Below are positions 31,136-45,329 of a stretch of DNA of 64,000 bases, one piece after another (position 1 is the stretch's first letter; every line of letters starts with the position of its first letter). Made by a program: the position numbers and the translations under genes. Source of the stretch: Tetracentron sinense (taxonomy: Eukaryota; Streptophyta; Magnoliopsida; Trochodendrales; Trochodendraceae); assembly GCA_015143295.1 (NCBI GenBank), contig CM026564.1:15364416-15428415 (forward strand). The letters run 5' to 3'. Below the pieces are notes generated by a model, which ran no database searches, had not been told where the DNA came from, and saw nothing but the letters and a program-made list of their open reading frames with translations.

Positions 31136-31918
31136 TTACATCAAATAGACATATCCATATCTGGAATAGTCATCGGTAAATGTGACAAAATACCGGTATT
31201 GACCTCGTGCAACAATGTTAAATAGACCACATACATCACTAGGTATTATTCTTAACTTTTCTTTGGCTCTTCCTACCTTTTTAGGGTAAGGCTTCTTGGT
31301 CATCGTCCCTTCGAGACAAGACTCACATGTAGGGAGTGGTTCTACCTTGAGGAAGTCAAGGGGACCATCTATTACTAACCTCTTGCTCCTATCAAGATTA
31401 ATGTAACCAAGTCTCTTGTGCCAAAGATAAGTAGACTTAGTGTAATGTCTCTTTATTCCAGATATTCTAGATGATGAGACATTGTCACTTTGCAAACATT
31501 CATTATTTACCAATGGAAATATCCAATAAAGACCATTAATTAGATTACCAGTTATCAAGACAATTCCATCTTTCTTAATTTCAACAATTGAATTAAAATT
31601 GATAGAGAATCCATAAAATAAGAGTCTAGATACTGAAATCAAATTTTGATGTGCTGAAGGCACATAAAAGCAGTCTTCTAAAATTAATGTCTTTCCATTA
31701 GGTAAATAAAGAGTAAACAAGCCGATTGACTTCACTGCAACATTTGAACCGGAGCTAACTTTAAGCTTCTGCTCCTGTTTGGTCAGCTTTCTGGTTTCTT
31801 TGAACCCCTGCAAAGAATTGCAAACATGTACAGTGGATCCAGAATCCACGCACCATGAGTTAGGAGGACCGTCCAGAAAGTTAGACTCAATAGTAATATG
31901 TACTTCAAAGTATCTCAT
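31136..31918 (-). pseudogene. pol: Copia element E protease and integrase N-terminus
   Basis: A frame of 260 codons with the protease site SWCVDSGSTVHVCNS (DSG catalytic motif), then FYVPSAHQNLISVSRL. The GAG-pre-integrase zinc-binding region follows with LWHKRLGYINLDRSK and CESCLEGTMTKKPY. The first integrase Asp would be in the DVCGLFN segment, and FVTFTDDYSRYGYVYLM follows. It ends in a stop where the core would continue. The PR-IN-RT-RH order confirms Ty1/copia. Confidence 0.9.
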
Positions 31919-32122
31919 ACCTTGAGTACTTCCGCTACCCTTCTTAAGAGTTGCGAGGTAAGTCCTGCAATTCCTCTTCCAGTGGCCTATTTTACCACAG
32001 TGGAAACACTTTTCATTGCCTTTGTTTTCCTTGCCAGCTATCCCTGAAGAACCTTTGGCAACTCTTGCTTTACCCTTATTGTCTTTAAACTTTCCTTTGC
32101 CTTTCTTCCCTTTTCTAACTTT
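31919..32122 (-). pseudogene. gag: Copia element E gag zinc knuckle and linker
   Basis: At about 31968-32010 the minus strand encodes a CCHC knuckle, CFHCGKIGHWKRNC (C-X2-C-X4-H-X4-C), preceded by a Lys-rich basic stretch (about 32040-32120) typical of nucleocapsid. A stop at 32123-32125 separates it from the capsid part. Confidence 0.8.
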
Positions 32123-32676
32123 TTATTTCTTGGAGGTATCAGGATTATCGAAGATTAAAGTTTCACTTTTAATTGACTTTTTGATCAAAACTTCTGCAGC
32201 CACAAGTGAGTTCATAAGCCCACTTAGTGACATTTCACTCTTGTTCATGTTATAATTTAACACGAAGGAATTGAAGGACGGAGGGAGTGACTGTAGAACA
32301 GTGTCAACTTGAGTGATGGCATCCATCTCTCCACCACGAATTTTCAGTTCATTCAATAATCCCATCATCTTTATGATGTGTTCCCTGATTTGAGTTCCCT
32401 CAGCCATCTTGGTGTTAACAAGGGATTTCAACTTTACTTGTCGAGCTGGCCTATTTTGCTCACCAAAAATCTCATGAAGGTTTTGCAAAATGTCAGAAGC
32501 CTTATCCATGTATTCATGCTGGCTTCAAAAAATGTTGGACATTGAAGCCAGTATGTAACACTTGGTCATCTGATTAGACCTCGCCAATTACTCTAACTCA
32601 GCCTTTTGTGCCGGTGAAGCATCTGGAGGAATTTCGGGCTAAGGTGTCTTAAGAAATAGGTCAAGGTTATCCACGG
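32123..32676 (-). pseudogene. gag: Copia element E gag (UBN2-type capsid), N-terminus lost at the satellite junction
   Basis: The frame 32509-32123 has MDKASDILQNLHEIFGEQNR, KMAEGTQIREHIIKMMGLL, QSLPPSFNSFVLNYNM and VAAEVLIKKS, the usual core of plant copia Gag. Further upstream, to about 32676, gag codons continue with two stops (about 32523 and 32588). Then homology ends and satellite begins. The Gag N-terminus, leader, PBS and 5' LTR are all absent. Confidence 0.85.
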
Positions 32677-35600
32677 GTCAGGTGCCCGATTTCGACGACG
32701 AGACGGCCAAAATCCATGTTTCTCAACATACTATAGCCTAAACCTACACCGTCCCACCATTTCCAAACCGGGGGTCCGATTTTGATCTCATTTCTTCCAA
32801 TGCGTGTATTTCAATATATCCCAAGTGTAGGGGTTGGTTTCAAGCGAATCAAAGGTCGTATGCCTGATTTGGACGCCGAGACGATCGAAATCCATGTTTC
32901 ACAACTATTCTACGGCCTAAACCTACATCGTCCCACCATTTCAAAACCAGGGGTCAAAATTTGATCCTATTTCTTCTAAGACGTGTATTTCAATATATCC
33001 TAAGGGTTGGAGTTCGTAACTAGGGAATATGAGGACGTATGCCCAATTTGGGTGCCGAGATGGCCAAAATCCATGTTTTCTCAACTATACTACGGCCTAA
33101 ACCGACATCGTCCCACCATTTCCAAACCGGGGGTTGGATTTCGATACCAATACTTCTAACACATCCATTTCAATTTATTCTAAGTGTTGGGGTTGGTTTC
33201 GAGCAAATCCGAGGCCATATGCCCGATTTGGGCGCCGAGACGGTCGAAATCCATGTTTCACAACTATACTACGGCCTAAACCTACATCGTCCCACCATTT
33301 CCAAACCAGGGCCGGATTTCAATCTTATTTCATCTAATGCATGTATTTCATTACATCCTAAGTGTTGGGATTGGTTTCGAGCGAATCCGAGGCCGTATGC
33401 CCGATTTGGACACTGAGACGGCCGAAATCCATGTTTCACAACTATACTATAGCCTAAACCTACATCGTCCCACCATTTCCAAACCGGGAGTCGGATTTTG
33501 ATCTCGTTTCTTCTAATGTGTGTATTTCAATACATCCTAAGTGTTGGGGTTGGTTTCGAGCGAATCCAAGGCCGTATGCCTGATTTGGGCACCGAGACGG
33601 TCGAAATCCATGTTTCACAACTATACTACGGCCTAAACATACATCATCCCACCATTTCCAAACCGGGGGTCGGATTTAGATCCTATTTATTCTAACGCAT
33701 GTAATTTAAGACATCCTAAGTGTTGGAGTTGGTTTCAAACGAATCCAACGCCATATTCCAAATTTGGACGCAGAGACGGCCGAAATCCATGTTTCTCAAC
33801 AATACAATGGCCTAAACATAGATCGTCCCACCATTTCCACACCGAGCATCAGATTTTGATCCCACTTCTTTTAACGAATGTATTTCAATGCATCCTAGGT
33901 GTCGGGGTTGGTTTCGAGCGAATCCGAGGCCGTATGCCCAATTTGGTTGCCGAGACGGTCGAAATCCATGTTTCACCACTATACTACGGCCTAAACATAC
34001 ATCGTCCCACCATTTCCAAACCGGGGGTTGGATTTCAGTCCTGTTTCTTCTAACATGTGTATTTCAATACATGGTTTCGTGCGAATCCAAGACCGTATGC
34101 CCAATTTGGGCTCCGAGACGGCTGAAATCCATGTTTCACAACTATACTACAGACTAAACCTACATCGTCCCACCATTTCCAAACCTGGGGTCAGATTTTG
34201 ATTCGATTTCTTCTCACACGTGTATTTCAATACATCCTAATTGTTGGAGTTGGTTTCAAGCAAATCCGAGGCCGTATGCATGATTTGGGCACCAAGACAG
34301 TCGAAATCCATGTTTCTCAACTATACTACGGTTAAAACCTACATCGTCCCACCATTTCCAAACCGGGCGATCCCATTTCTTTTAACACATGTATTTCAAT
34401 GCATCCTAAGTGTTAGGGTTGGTTTCGAGCAAATCCAAGGCCGTACACCCGATTTCGGTGTCAAGACTGCCGAAATCCATTTTTCACAACTATACTACGG
34501 CCTAAACCTACATCCTCCCACCATTTCCAAACCAAGCGTCGGATTTCGATCCTATTTCATCTAACACATATACTTAAATACATCCTAATTGCTGGAGTCT
34601 GTATCGAGGGAATCTGAGGCCGTATGCCCGATTTGGGCACCGAGACGGCCGAAATCCTTGTTTTCTCAACTATACTACGGCCTAAACCGGGGGTTGGATT
34701 TTGATCCCAATTCTTCTACCACATGTATTTCAATGCATCTTAAGTGTTGGGGATGGTTTCAAGCGAATCTGAGGCCGTATGCCCGATTTGGTTGCCGAGA
34801 CGGTCGAATTTCATGTTCCACAACTATACTATGGCCTAAACATGCATCGTCCCACCATTTCCAAACCGGGGGTTGGATTTTAGTCCTGTTTCTTCTAACG
34901 TGTGTATTTCAATACATGGTTTCAATCGAATCCGAGACTATATGCCCAATTTGGGCTCCGAGACGGCTGAAATCCATGTTGCACAACTATACTACGGACT
35001 AAATCTACATCGTCCCACCATTTCCAAACCTGGGTCAGATTTCGATCCAATTTATTCTCACATGTGTATTTTAATACATCCTAATTGTTGGAGTTGCTTT
35101 TGAGCAAATCCGAGGTCGTATCCCTGATTTGGGCACCGAGACGGCCGAAATCCACGTTTCACAACTATACTACAGCCTAAATTTATATCGTCCCACCATT
35201 TTCAAACCAGGGTCGGATTTTGATCTCGTTTCTTCTACCATGTGTATTTCAACACATCCTAAGTGTTGGAGTTTGTTTCAAGCGAATCCGAGACCGTATG
35301 CCCGATTTGGGCACCGAGACAGCTGAAATCCATGTTTCTCACCTATACTACGGCCAAAACCTAATTCGTCCCACCATTTTAAAACCAGGGGTCAGATTAA
35401 AATCTCATTTCTTTTAACGCATGTATTTCAATGCATCCTAAGTTTTACGGTTGGTTTCGAACAAATCCGAGGCCGTACTCCAGATTTGGGCGCCAAAACA
35501 GCCGAAATCCATTTTTCACAACTATACTACAGCCTAAACCTACATCGTCCCACCATTTCCAAACCAGGCATCGGATATTGATCCTATTTCTTCTCACACA

Positions 35601-38600
35601 TTTATTTAAATACATCCTAAGTGTTGCAGTTCGTATTGAGGGAATCTGAGGCCGTATGCCCGATTTGGGCGCCGAGACGGCCGAAATCCTTGTTTTCTCA
35701 ACTATACTACAGCCTAAACCGACGTCGTCCCACCATTTCCAAACCGGGGGTTGGATTTCGATCCCAATTCTTCTACCATGTGTATTTCAATGCATCCTAA
35801 GTGTTGGGATTGGTTTCGAGCGAATCCAAAGCCGTATGCCCGATTTGGGCGCCGAGACGGTCGAAATCCAAGTTTCACAACTATTCTACGGCGTAAACCT
35901 ACATCATCGCACCATTTGCAAACCGGGGGCCGGATTTTGATCCGTTCTTCTAATACGTGTATTTCATTACATCCTAAGTGTTGGGATGGGTTTCGAGCAA
36001 ATCCGAGGTCGTATGCCCGATTATGGAACCGAAACGTCCAGAATCCATGTTTCACAACTCTACTGCGGCCTAAACCTACATCGCCCCACCATTTCCCAAC
36101 CGGGGGTCAGATTTCAATCCTGTTTCTTCTAACACGTGTATTTCAATACACCCTAACTGTTGAAGTTCGTAGTGAGCGAATCCTAGGCCGTATGCCCGAT
36201 TTGGCCACCGAGATGGCCGAAATCCATGTTTCACAACTATACTACAGCCTAAACCTACATCGTCCCATCATTTGCAAACCGGGGGTCGGATTTTGATCAT
36301 GTTTCTTCTAATGTCTGTATTTCAATACATTCTAAGTGTTGGGGTTTGTTTCGTGCATATCCAAGGCCGTGTGCCTGATTTGAGCGCCGAGACGGTCGAA
36401 ATCTATGTTTCACAACTATACTACGGCCTAAACCTACATCGTCCCACCATTTCCAAACCGGGGGCTGGATTTTGATCCTATTTCTTGTAATGCGTGTATT
36501 TCATTACATCCTAAGTGTTGGGATTGGTTTCGAGCGAATCAAAAGCCAAATGCCCGATTTAGGCGCCGAGACGGTCGAAATCCAAGTTTCACAACTATAC
36601 TACCACCTAAACCTACATCGTCCCACCATTTGCAAACCGGGGGCCGGATTTTGATCCTGTTTCTTCTAATGCATATATTTCATTACATCCTAAGTGTTGG
36701 TATTGCTTTCGAGCAAATCCGAGGCCGTATGCCCGATTTTGGAACCGAAACGTCCAGAATCCATGTTTCACAACTCTACAACGACCTAAACCTACATCGT
36801 CCCACCATTTCCAAACCGGGGCTCAGATTTCAATCATGTTTCTTCTAACATGGGTATTTCTATACACCCTAAGTGTTGAAGTTCGTAGCGAGCGAATCCT
36901 AGGCCGTATGCCCAATTTGGCCGGCGGAAATCCATGTTTCACAAAAATACTACAACCTAAACCTATATCGTCCCACCATTTGCAAACCAGGGGTCGGATT
37001 TTGATCCCGTTTCTTCTAATGTTTGTATTTCATTACATTCTAAGTGTTGGGGTTTTTTTCGTGTGAATCCAAAGCCGTATGCCTGATTTGGGCACCGAGA
37101 TGGCCGAAGTCCATGTTTCACAACTATACTACGGCCTAAACCTACATCGTCCCACCATTTCCAAACCGGGGGCTGCATTTCGATCCTGTTTCTTCTAATA
37201 CGTGTATTTCATTACATCCTAAGTGTTGGGATTGGTTTCGAGCGAATCCAAAGCCGTATGCCCGATTTGGGCACCGAGACGGCCGAAATCCATGTTTGAC
37301 AACTATACTACAGCCTAAACCTACATCGTCCCACCATTTCGAAAGCGGGGGCCGGATTTCAATCCTATTTCCTCTAACACGTGTATTTCAACATATGCCA
37401 AGTGTTGGAGTTCGTATCGAGGGAATATGAGGCCGTATGCCCAATTTGGGCGCCGAGACAGCCGAAATCCATGTTTTCTCTACTATACTAGGGCCTAAAC
37501 CTACATCGTCCCACCATTTCCAAACCAGGGGTTGGATTTTAATACCAATACTTCTAACACGTGTATTTCAATGCAGTCTAAGTGTTGGGGTTGGTTTCGA
37601 GTGAATCCGAGGCCGTATGCCCGATTTGGGCGTCGAGACGGTCGAAATCCTTGTGTCACGATAATACTACGGCCTAAACCTACATCGTCCCACCATTTCC
37701 AAACCAGGGGCCGGATTTTGATCCTGTATCTTCTAATGCCTGTATTTCAATACACCCTAAATGTTGAAGTTGATAGCGAGCGAATCCGAAGCCGTATGCA
37801 CGATTTGGCCGCCGAGATGGCCGAAATCCATGTTTCAGATTTTGATCTCATTTATTCAATTCTGTGTATTTCAATACATCCTAAGTGTAGGGGTTGGTTT
37901 CAAACGAATCCAAGGCCGTGTGCCTGATTTGGGCGCCGAGACGGTCAAAATCCATCGTCCCACCATTTCTTCACCGGGCATCAGATTTTGTTCCCATTTC
38001 TTTTAACGCATGTATTTCAATGCATCCTAATTGTTGGGCTGGTTTCGAGCGAATCCGAATCCGTAAGCCTGATTTGGTAGCCGAGACGGTCGAAATCCAT
38101 GTTTCACAACTATACTACGGCCTAAACATACTTCATCCAACCATTTCCAAACCGCGGGTCGGATTTCAATCCTATTTCTTCTAGCGTGTGTATTTCAATA
38201 AATCCTAAGTGTCGGGGATGGTTTGAGCGAATCCGAGACCATATGCCAATTTTGGACGCCGAGACGGCTGAAATCCATGTTTCCCAACTATACTACGGAC
38301 TAAACCAACATCGTCCCACCATTTCCAAACCTGGGTTCAGATTTCGATGCAATTTCTTCTCACACGTGTATTTCAATACATCCTAAGTGTTGGAGTTGGT
38401 TTCGAGCAAATCCGAGGCTGTATGCCTGTTTTGGGCTCCGAGACAGCCGAAATCCATTTTTCACAACTATACTACAGCTTAAACTTACATCGTCCCACCA
38501 TTTCCTAACCGGGGATCGGATTTTGATCTCGTTTCTTTTACCGTGTATATTTCTATATATCCTAAGTGTAGGAGTTGCTGTGGAGCGAATTCGAGGCCGT

Positions 38601-39500
38601 ATGCCCGATTTGTGCACCGAGACGGTAGAAATCCATGTTTCACAACTATATTAACGGCCTAAACCTACATCGTCCCACCATTTCTAAATCGGGGGTCGAA
38701 TTTCAATCCCACTTCTTCGAACATGTGTATTTCAATACATACTAAGTGTTGGTGTTGGTTACGAGTGAATCCGAGGCCGTATTCCTGATTTGGGCGCCAA
38801 GACGGCCGAAATCCATGTTTCACAACTATACTACAACCTAAACCGACATCGTCCTACCATTTCCAAACCGGTAGTCGAATTTTGATACAAATACTTCAAA
38901 CACGTGTATTTCAATGCATTCTAAGTGTTGGGGTTGGTTCCGAGCGAATCAGAGACCGTATGCCTTATTTGGGCACCGAGACGGTCGAAATCCATGTTTC
39001 TCAAATAAACTACGGTCAAAACCTGCATCATTTCAAAACCGGGGGTCAGATTTTGATCCCATTTCTTTTAATGAATGAATTTCAATGCATCCTAAGTGTT
39101 AGGGTTGGTGTCGAGTGAATCCGAGGCCGTGCACCCGATTTGGGCACCAAGAATGCCGAAATCCATGTTTCCCAACTATACTACGGCCTACACCTACATC
39201 GTCCCACCATTTCCAAACCAGGCGTCGGATTTCGATCCCAATTCTCCTACCATGTGTATTTCAAAGCAACCGAAGTGTTGGGGATGCTTTCGAGCGAATC
39301 CGAGGCCGTATGCCCGATTTGGGCACCGAGACGGCCGAAATCCATGTTTCACAATTATACTACGGCCTAAACCTACATCATCCCACCATTTCTAAACCGA
39401 GGTTCGGATTTCAATCCCGTTTCTTCTAACACGTGTATTTCAAAACAGCCTAAGTTTTGAAGTTGCTTGCGAGCGAATCCGAGGCCGTATGCCCGATTTG
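32677..39500. repeat. Divergent, mostly monomeric left zone of the satellite
   Basis: Adjacent monomers differ at many positions and I see no long-range repeat of fixed period. Several monomers are damaged: one lacks about 23 bp between CGGCCTAAACC and GGGGGTTGG (34688), one is cut after CATGTTTCA (37838) and another lacks the middle part (37950). This pattern is usual at the older edge of an array. Confidence 0.75.
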
Positions 39501-39768
39501 GCCGCCGAGATGGCTGAAATCCATGTTTCACAACTCTACTACAGCCTAAACCTACATCGTCCCACCATTTGCAAACCGGGGGTCGGATTTTGATCCTGTT
39601 TCTTCTAATGTGTGTATTTCAATACATCCTAACTTTTTGGGTTGGTTTCGAGCAAATCCAAGGCCGTATGCCTGATTTAGGCCCCGACACGGTCGAAATC
39701 CATGTTTCAAACCTATAATACGGCCAAAACCTACATCGTCCCACCATATCAAAACCGGGGGCTGCACT

Positions 39769-42482
39769 TTGATCTTATTTCTTCTAATGTGTGTATTTCA
39801 TTACATCCTAAGTGTTGGGATTCGGTTCGAGCGAATCCGATTCCGTATGCCCGTTTTGGGCACCGAGACGGCCGACATCCATGTTTCACAACTATACTAC
39901 GGCCTAAACCTACATCATCCCACCAATTCCAAACCAAAGTTCGGATTTCAATCTCGTTTCTTCTAACATATTTATTTCAATACGCCCTAAGTGTTGAAGT
40001 TGGTTGCGAGCGAATCAGAGGCCGTATGCCCGATTTAGCCTCCGAGATGGCCGAAATCCATGTTTCACAACTATACTACAGCCTAAACTTACGTTATCCC
40101 ACCATTTGCAAACCGGGGGTCGGATTTTGATCCCGTTTCTTCTCATGTGTGTATTTCAATACATCCTAAGTGTTGGGGTTGGTTTCGAGTGAATCCAAGG
40201 CCGTATGCGTGATTTGGGCGCCGAGACGGTCGAAATCCATGTTTCACAACTATAATAGGGCCTAAACGTACAGCGTCCAACCATTTGCATACCAGGGGCT
40301 GGATTTCAATTCTATTTCTTTTAATGCATGTATTTCATTACATCCTAAGTGTTGGGATTGGTTTCGAGCGAATCCGAGCCCGTATGCCCGATTTGGACAC
40401 CGAGACGGCCGAAATCCATGTTTCACAACTATACTATGGCCTAAACAGACATTGACCTAAATCGATGTTTTCTCAAATATACTATGCCCTAAACAGACAT
40501 TGACCCACCATTTCCAAACTAGGAGTCGGATTTCGATAACAATACTTCTAACATGTGTATTTCGATGAATTCTAAGTGTTGGGGTTCGTTCCGAGCGAAT
40601 CCGAGGCCCTATGCCCAATTTGGGCGCCGAGACGGTCGAAATCCATGTTTCACAATTATACTACGGCCTAAACCTACATCGTCCCACCATTTCTAAACCG
40701 GGGGCCAGATTTCGATTCTGTTACTTATAATGCTTGTATTTCAGTACATCCTACGTGTTGGGGTTGGTTTCGAGCGAATCCGAGGCCGTATGCCCGACTT
40801 GGGAACCAAGACGGCCGAAATCCAAGTTTCATAACTATACTTCGGCCTAAACCTACATCCCCCCACCATTTCCAAACCGGGGGTCAGATTTCGATCCCAT
40901 TTCTTTTAACGCATGTATTTCAATGCATCCTAAGTGTTAGGGTTGGTTTCGAGCGAATCCGAGGCCGTACACCCGATTTGGGTGCCAAGACTGCCAAAAT
41001 CCAATTTTCACAACTCTACTACGGCCTAAACCTACATCGTCCCACCATTTCGAAACCAGGCGTCGGATTTCGATCCTGTCTCTTCTAATGTGTGTATTTT
41101 AATACATCCTAAGTGTTGGGATTGGTTTCGAGCGAATCCAAGGCTGTATGCCAGATTTGGCCCCGGGACGGTCGAAATCCATGTTTCATAACTATACTAC
41201 GGCTAAACCTACATCGTCCCACCATTTCCAAACCGGGGGCGGGATATCAATCCTATTTCTTCTAATGCATGTATTTGATTACATCCTAAGGGTTGGGATT
41301 GGTTTCGAGCGAATCCGAGGCTGTATGCCCGATTTGGGCATCGAGACGGCTGAAATCCATGTTTCACAACTATACTACGGCCTAGCCCTACATCGTCCCA
41401 CCATTTCCACACCGGGGTCGGATTTCCATTTCATTTCTTCTAACACGTGTATTTCAATACGTCATAAGTGTTGAAGTTGGTTACGAGCGAATCCAAGGCC
41501 GTATGCCCGATTTGGTCGCCGAGATGGCCGAAATCCATGTTTCACAACTATACTAAGGCCAAAACATACATCGTCCCACCATTTCCAAACCGGGGGTCGG
41601 ATTTTGATCCAATTTCTTCTAACGTGTGTTTTTCAGTACATCCTAAGTGTTAGAGTTGGTTTTGAGCGATTCCGATGCCGTATTCCCGATTTGGACGCCG
41701 AGACGGCCGAAATCCATGATTCTTAAGAATACCACGGCCTAAACATAGATCGTCCCACCATTTCCACACCGAGCATCAGATTTTGATTCCATTTCTTTTA
41801 ACACATGTATTTCAATGCATCCTAGGTGTTGGGGTTGGTTTCGAGTGAATCCGAGAACGTATGCCCGATTTGGTAGCCGAGACGGTCGAAATTCTTGTTT
41901 CACAACTATACTACGGCCTAAACATGCATTGTCCCACCATTTCTAAACCGTGGGTTGGATTTTAGTCCTGTTTCTTATAACTTGTGTAATTCAATACATG
42001 GTTTCGAGCGAATCCGAGGCTGTATGCCTCATTTGGGCTCCGAGAGGACTGAAATCCATGTTTCGTAACTATACTACGGACTAAACCTACATCGTCCCAC
42101 CATTTCCAAAACAGGGGTCAGATTTCGATCCAATTTATGCTCACACGTGTATTTTAATACATCGTAATTGTTGGAGTTGGTTTCGAGCAAATTCGAGTCC
42201 GTATGCCTGATTTGGGCACCGAGACGGCCGAAATCTAGGTTTCACTACTCTACAACAGCCTAAACCTACATCGTCCCACCATTTGCAAACCAGGGGTCGG
42301 ATTTTGATCCTGTTTCACCTAATGTGTGTATTTCAGTACATCCTAGCTTTTTGGGTTGGTTTCAAGCAAATCCAAGGCCACGTGCCTGATTTGGGCCCCG
42401 AGACGGTCGAAATCCATGTTTCAAACCTATAATACAGCCAAAACCTACATCGTCCCACCACATCAAAACCGGGGGCTGCACT
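39769..42482. repeat. Higher-order repeat copy 1, about 2.71 kb
   Basis: The first unit resembling the later higher-order copies. The start is set at a marker shared by all (ATTTCTTCTAATGTGTGTAT after GCACTTTGATCT). It contains a 60-bp partial duplication near 40440-40500 (two copies of CTAAACAGACATTGACC). Confidence 0.75.
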
Positions 42483-45329
42483 TTGATCTTATTTCTTCTA
42501 ATGTGTGTATTTCATTACATCCTAAGTGTTGGGATTCGGTTCGAGCGAATCCGATGCCGTATGCCCGTTTTGGGCACCGAGACGGCCGACATCCATGTTT
42601 CACAACTATATTACGGCCTAAACCTACATCATCCCACCAATTCCAAACCAAGGTTCGGATTTCAATCTCGTTTCTTTTAACATATTTATTTCAATACACC
42701 CTAAGTGTTGAAGTTGGTTGCGAGCGAATCAGAGGCCGTATGCCTGATTTGGCCGCCGAGATGGCCGAAATCCATGTTTCACAACTATACTGCAGCCTAA
42801 ACTTACGTCATCCCACCATTTGCAAACCGGGGGTCGGATTTTGATCCCGTTTCTTCTAATGTGTGTATTTCAATACATCCTAAGTGTTGGGGTTGGTTTC
42901 GAGTGAATCCAAGGCCGTATGCATGATTTGGGAGCCGAGACGGTCGAAATCCATGTTTCACAACTATAATAGGGCCTAAACGTACATCGTCCCACCATTT
43001 GCATACCAGGGGCTGGATTTCAATTCTGTTTCTTTTAATGCGTGTATTTCATTACATCCTAAGTGTTGGGATTGGTTTCGAGCGAATCCGAGCCAGTATG
43101 CCCGATTTGGACACCGAGACGGCCGAAATCCATGTTTCACAACTATACTATGGCCTAAACCTACATCGTCCCACCATTTCGAAACCGGGGGCCGGATTTC
43201 AATCCTATTTCTTCTAACACGTGTATTTCAATACATCCTAAGTGTTGGAGTTCCTATCAAGGGAATATGGGGCCGTATGCCCGATTTCGACGCCGAGACG
43301 GCCGAAATCGATGTTTTCTCAAATATACTATGGCCTAAACAGACATTGACCCACCATTTCCAAACTAGGAGTTGGATTTCGATAACAATACTTCTAACAT
43401 GTGTATTTCAATGAATTCTAAGTGTTGGGGTTCGTTTCGAGCGAATCTGAGGCCGTATGCCCAATTTGGGCGCCGAGACGGTCGAAATCCATGTTTCACA
43501 ATTATACTACGGCCTAAACCTACATCGTCCCACCATTTCTAAACCGGGGGCCAGATTTCGATTCTGTTACTTATAATGCTTGTATTTCAGTACATCCTAC
43601 GTGTTGGGGTTGGTTTCGAGCGAATCCGAGGCCGTATGCCCGACTTAGGAACCGAGACGGCCGAAATCCAAGTTTCACAACTACACTTCGGCCTAAACCT
43701 ACATCCCCCCACCATTTCCAAACCGGTGGTCAGATTTCGATCCCATTTCTTTTAACGCATGTATTTCAATGCATCCTAAGTGTTAGGGTTGGTTTCGAGC
43801 GAATCCGAGGCCGTACACCCGATTTGGGTGCCAAGACTGCCAAAATCCAATTTTCACAACTCTACTACGGCCTAAACCTACATCGTCCCACCATTTCGAA
43901 ACCAGGGGTCGGATTTCGATCCTGTCTCTTCTAATGTGTGTATTTTAATACATCCTAAGTGTTGGGATTGGTTTCGAGCGAATCCAAGGCCGTATGCCCG
44001 ATTTGGCCCCCGGGACGGTCGAAATCCATGTTTCATAACTATACTACGGCTAAACCTACATCGTCCCACCATTTCCAAACCGGGGGCGGGATATCAATCC
44101 TATTTCTTCTAATGCATGTATTTGATTACATCCTAAGGGTTGGGATTGGTTTCGAGCGAATGCGAGGCTGTATGCTCGATTTGGGCATCGAGACGACCGA
44201 AATCCATGTTTCACAACTATACTACGGCCTAGCCCTACATCGTCCCACCATTTCCACACCGGGGTCGGATTTCCATTTCATTTCTTCTAACACGTGTATT
44301 TCAATACGTCCTAAGTGTTGAAGTTGGTTACGAGCGAATCCAAGGCCGTATGCCCGATTTGGTCGCCGAGATGGCCGAATTCCATGTTTCACAACTATAC
44401 TACGGCCTAAACCTACATCGTCCCACCATTTCCAAACCGGGGGTCGGATTTTGATCCAATTTCTTCTAACATGTGTTTTTCAGTACATCCTAAGTGTTAG
44501 AGTTGGTTTCGAGCGAATCCGATGCCGTATTCCCGATTTGGACGCCGAGACGGCCGGAATCCATGATTCTTAACAATACCACGGCCTAAACATAGATCGT
44601 CCCACCATTTCCACACCGAGCATCAGATTTTGATTCCATTTCTTTTAACACATGTATTTCAATGCATCCTAGGTGTTGGGGTTGGTTTCGAGCGAATCCG
44701 AGAACGTATGCCCGATTTGGTTGCCGAGACGGTCGAAATTCTTGTTTCACAACTATACTACGGCCTAAACATGCATCGTCCCACCATTTCTAAACCGTGG
44801 GTTGGATTTTAGTCCTGTTTCTTATAACTTGTGAAATTCAATACATGGTTTCGAGCGAATCCGAGGCTGTATGCCTCATTTGGGCTCCGAGAGGGCTGAA
44901 ATCCATGTTTCACAACTATACTACGGACTAAACCTACATCGTCCCACCATTTCCAAAACAGGGGTCAGATTTCGATCCAATTTATGCTCACACGTGTATT
45001 TCAATACATCGTAATTGTTGGAGTTGGTTTCAAGCAAATCCGAGTCCGTATGCCTGATTTGGGCACCGAGACGGCCGAAATCTAGGTTTCACTACTCTAC
45101 TACAGCCTAAACCTACATCATCCCACCATTTGCAAACCGTGGGTCGGATTTTGATCCTGTTTCTTCTAATGTGTGTATTTCAATACATCCTTGCTTTTTG
45201 GGTTGGTTTCGAGCAAATCCAAGGCCACATGCCTGATTTGGGCCCCGAGACGGTCGAAATCCATGTTTCAAACCTATAATACAGCCAAAACCTTCATCGT
45301 CCCACCACATCAAAACCGGGGGCTGCACT
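42483..45329. repeat. Higher-order repeat copy 2, 2847 bp (about 16 monomers)
   Basis: Length between two occurrences of the same marker. A second marker (the ACATGG monomer, 41996 to 44843) gives exactly the same spacing. It contains both the GTACACCC and the CCCCGGGAC monomers that the 14-monomer copies lack. Confidence 0.85.
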
